From contig JAHFUU010000146.1 in assembly GCA_023264915.1 (NCBI GenBank), positions 1 to 6,651 of the forward strand: a DNA stretch of 6,651 nucleotides. Direction: 5' to 3'. This DNA is from Microthrixaceae bacterium. Its GTDB lineage: Bacteria; Actinomycetota; Acidimicrobiia; Acidimicrobiales; Acidimicrobilacustridaceae. The notes beneath the pieces were generated by a model. That model had not been told where the DNA came from and searched no databases. It saw nothing but the letters and a program-made list of their open reading frames with translations. This document shows positions 5,811 through 6,651 of this stretch, piece after piece. Made by a program: the position numbers and the translations under genes. Positions within the stretch are counted from its first letter, which is position 1; each line of letters starts with the position of its first letter.

Positions 5811-6566
5811 ATGTCGTTTCGCCGGAAGCTCTCAGTTCTGTTCGCGTTGCTGTGCGGGCTCGGTCTCCTGGCATTGCCAGGCAGCAGCCAAGCTGCAACC
5901 AAGCAACCAGTCATCATCGTGGCCGGCACCGTGTCACCTGAGATAGCCAACGAGCCACTCGCGGCCCGCATGCGAGGCGATGGCTACTCGGTGTGGATCT
6001 ATGTCCTGCCCAACCTCGGCCTCGGGGACATTCATGATTCGTCTGCTGGGCTGGGCTCGCTGGTCGACTCGGTCCGAGCCTCCACGGGTGCCCCCAAGGT
6101 CTCCCTGGTCGGTCATTCACAAGGGGGCCTCGTGGCGCGTGACTACGTCAAGACCAGAGGAGGATCCACCAAGGTCGACAAGATCATCTCGCTCGGAGCC
6201 CCCAACCACGGCACGAGCCTGGCGAACCTCGCAAGCTTCATCGGCCTGGGCAACTGCATCGGCATCGTAGGATGCCAGCAGATGGCGATCGGATCGTCGT
6301 ACCTGTCGAGCTTGAACGCCGGCGACGACAGCATCGGCGATGTCCGCTACACGAACATCGCCAGCAAGCTTGACGAGGTCGTAACGCCGTATACGACCTC
6401 GTTCCTGAATTCATCAGACGGCAACATCACCAATGTCGCCGTGCAGTCCAAGTGCTGGGCCCGGATCGTCGGTCATGTTGGCTTGATCCTGGACGGCACC
6501 GTCTACAGCGGGGTGCGTCAAGCCCTTGCCGGCCAGAGCGTCAACCTCGACTGCTGGGCCCTGTGA
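5811..6566 (+). CDS. Secreted class-2 lipase/esterase, alpha/beta-hydrolase (251 aa)
   Basis: An exported serine hydrolase that probably cleaves ester bonds of lipids or short acyl esters outside the cell; the substrate is unknown. Residues 1-29 are a signal peptide: MSFRRK, a hydrophobic core (about 8-22), then a cleavage-type SQAA before T30. The mature domain begins with QPVIIVAGT, an oxyanion-loop strand. S103 is the nucleophile in GHSQG (101-105). D188 in SKLDEVVTP and H222 in IVGHVGL are the likely acid and base of the triad. Four mature cysteines (C149, C155, C215, C248) would allow two disulfides, as in exported enzymes. RRKL at 4-7 loosely fits a twin-Arg motif, but disulfides and the short n-region favour Sec. 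Length is typical of compact Streptomyces/Bacillus LipA-like class-2 lipases (Pfam lipase_2 type). It is transcribed alone, divergent from the kinase operon. An 11-bp perfect hairpin lies in the coding sequence at the D188 codon. Confidence 0.9.
   Translation: MSFRRKLSVLFALLCGLGLLALPGSSQAATKQPVIIVAGTVSPEIANEPLAARMRGDGYSVWIYVLPNLGLGDIHDSSAGLGSLVDSVRASTGAPKVSLVGHSQGGLVARDYVKTRGGSTKVDKIISLGAPNHGTSLANLASFIGLGNCIGIVGCQQMAIGSSYLSSLNAGDDSIGDVRYTNIASKLDEVVTPYTTSFLNSSDGNITNVAVQSKCWARIVGHVGLILDGTVYSGVRQALAGQSVNLDCWAL
6373..6402 (+). repeat. Perfect 11-bp inverted repeat inside the lipase gene
   Basis: ACGAGGTCGTA (6373-6383), an 8-nt loop and TACGACCTCGT (6392-6402) form a perfect stem, extendable by one G-U pair. 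It encodes residues from catalytic D188 through S197. It could be an mRNA hairpin affecting translation or stability, or an artefact of codon choice in DEVVTPYTTS. Confidence 0.6.
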
Positions 6567-6651
6567 CGCCCCAGAGACGGTCCTCGATCATGGGTTGAGC
6601 TAGCCTGGCGTCCCCTTCTGCACACGACGCTCTGCGGCCGAGAATCACGCG
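6567..6651. other. 3' flank of the lipase gene, no feature supported
   Basis: These 85 bases hold no start with a ribosome site and no strong terminator. GACGCC at 6565-6570 and GGCGTC at 6607-6612 are complementary but separated by 36 nt, too loose to call a terminator. Confidence 0.5.

Noticed and set aside
5758..5946. 62-codon Cys/Ser-rich frame overlapping the lipase start
   Set aside because: The GGAGG directly abuts its ATG at 5770 with no spacing, and it shadows the lipase signal-peptide region in another frame.

Overview
The window looks like a chromosomal segment from a high-GC actinobacterium. The grounds are strong G/C third-position bias in all five genes, an actinobacterial-type CoaX tail, a NarL-type two-component system of the MacRS kind, and a secreted class-2 lipase of the kind found in Streptomyces and relatives. 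Genus cannot be fixed from the sequence alone. No rRNA, tRNA, transposase, CRISPR array or prophage gene was seen.

Layout. Positions 1-210 (+) hold the last 69 codons of coaX (type III pantothenate kinase), cut by the window start. Positions 211-490 are a 280-bp convergent intergenic gap with a perfect 13-bp stem-loop and a second imperfect hairpin, probably the shared terminator region. Positions 491-3205 (-) encode a 904-residue polytopic membrane protein with a disordered Ser/Pro/Gly-rich N-terminal tail and about 28-30 hydrophobic segments; its function is unknown. Positions 3366-3995 (-) encode a NarL/LuxR-type response regulator, and 4136-5287 (-) its partner, a six-TM HisKA_3-type sensor kinase. 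The order of transcription on the minus strand is kinase, regulator, giant membrane protein, with gaps of 140 and 160 bp that each contain inverted repeats.

Positions 5288-5810 are a 523-bp divergent intergenic region. Its right half has a convincing sigma70-type promoter (TTGACA, 17 bp, TATGGT) pointing right, with a perfect 6+4+6 inverted repeat over the -10/start site and a cluster of GTCA/TGAC motifs. It drives a 251-residue exported alpha/beta-hydrolase (class-2 lipase/esterase, 5811-6566, +) with a signal peptide, a GHSQG nucleophile elbow and four mature cysteines.

Working together: the kinase and regulator are almost certainly a cognate pair. The giant membrane protein is the most likely co-transcribed partner or target, which agrees with the known role of Streptomyces MacRS in controlling membrane-protein genes. 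A link between the lipase and this system is not shown; it shares only the divergent control region. The least described items are the giant membrane protein, the lipase operator region, and an 11-bp perfect hairpin in the lipase mRNA at the catalytic Asp codon.
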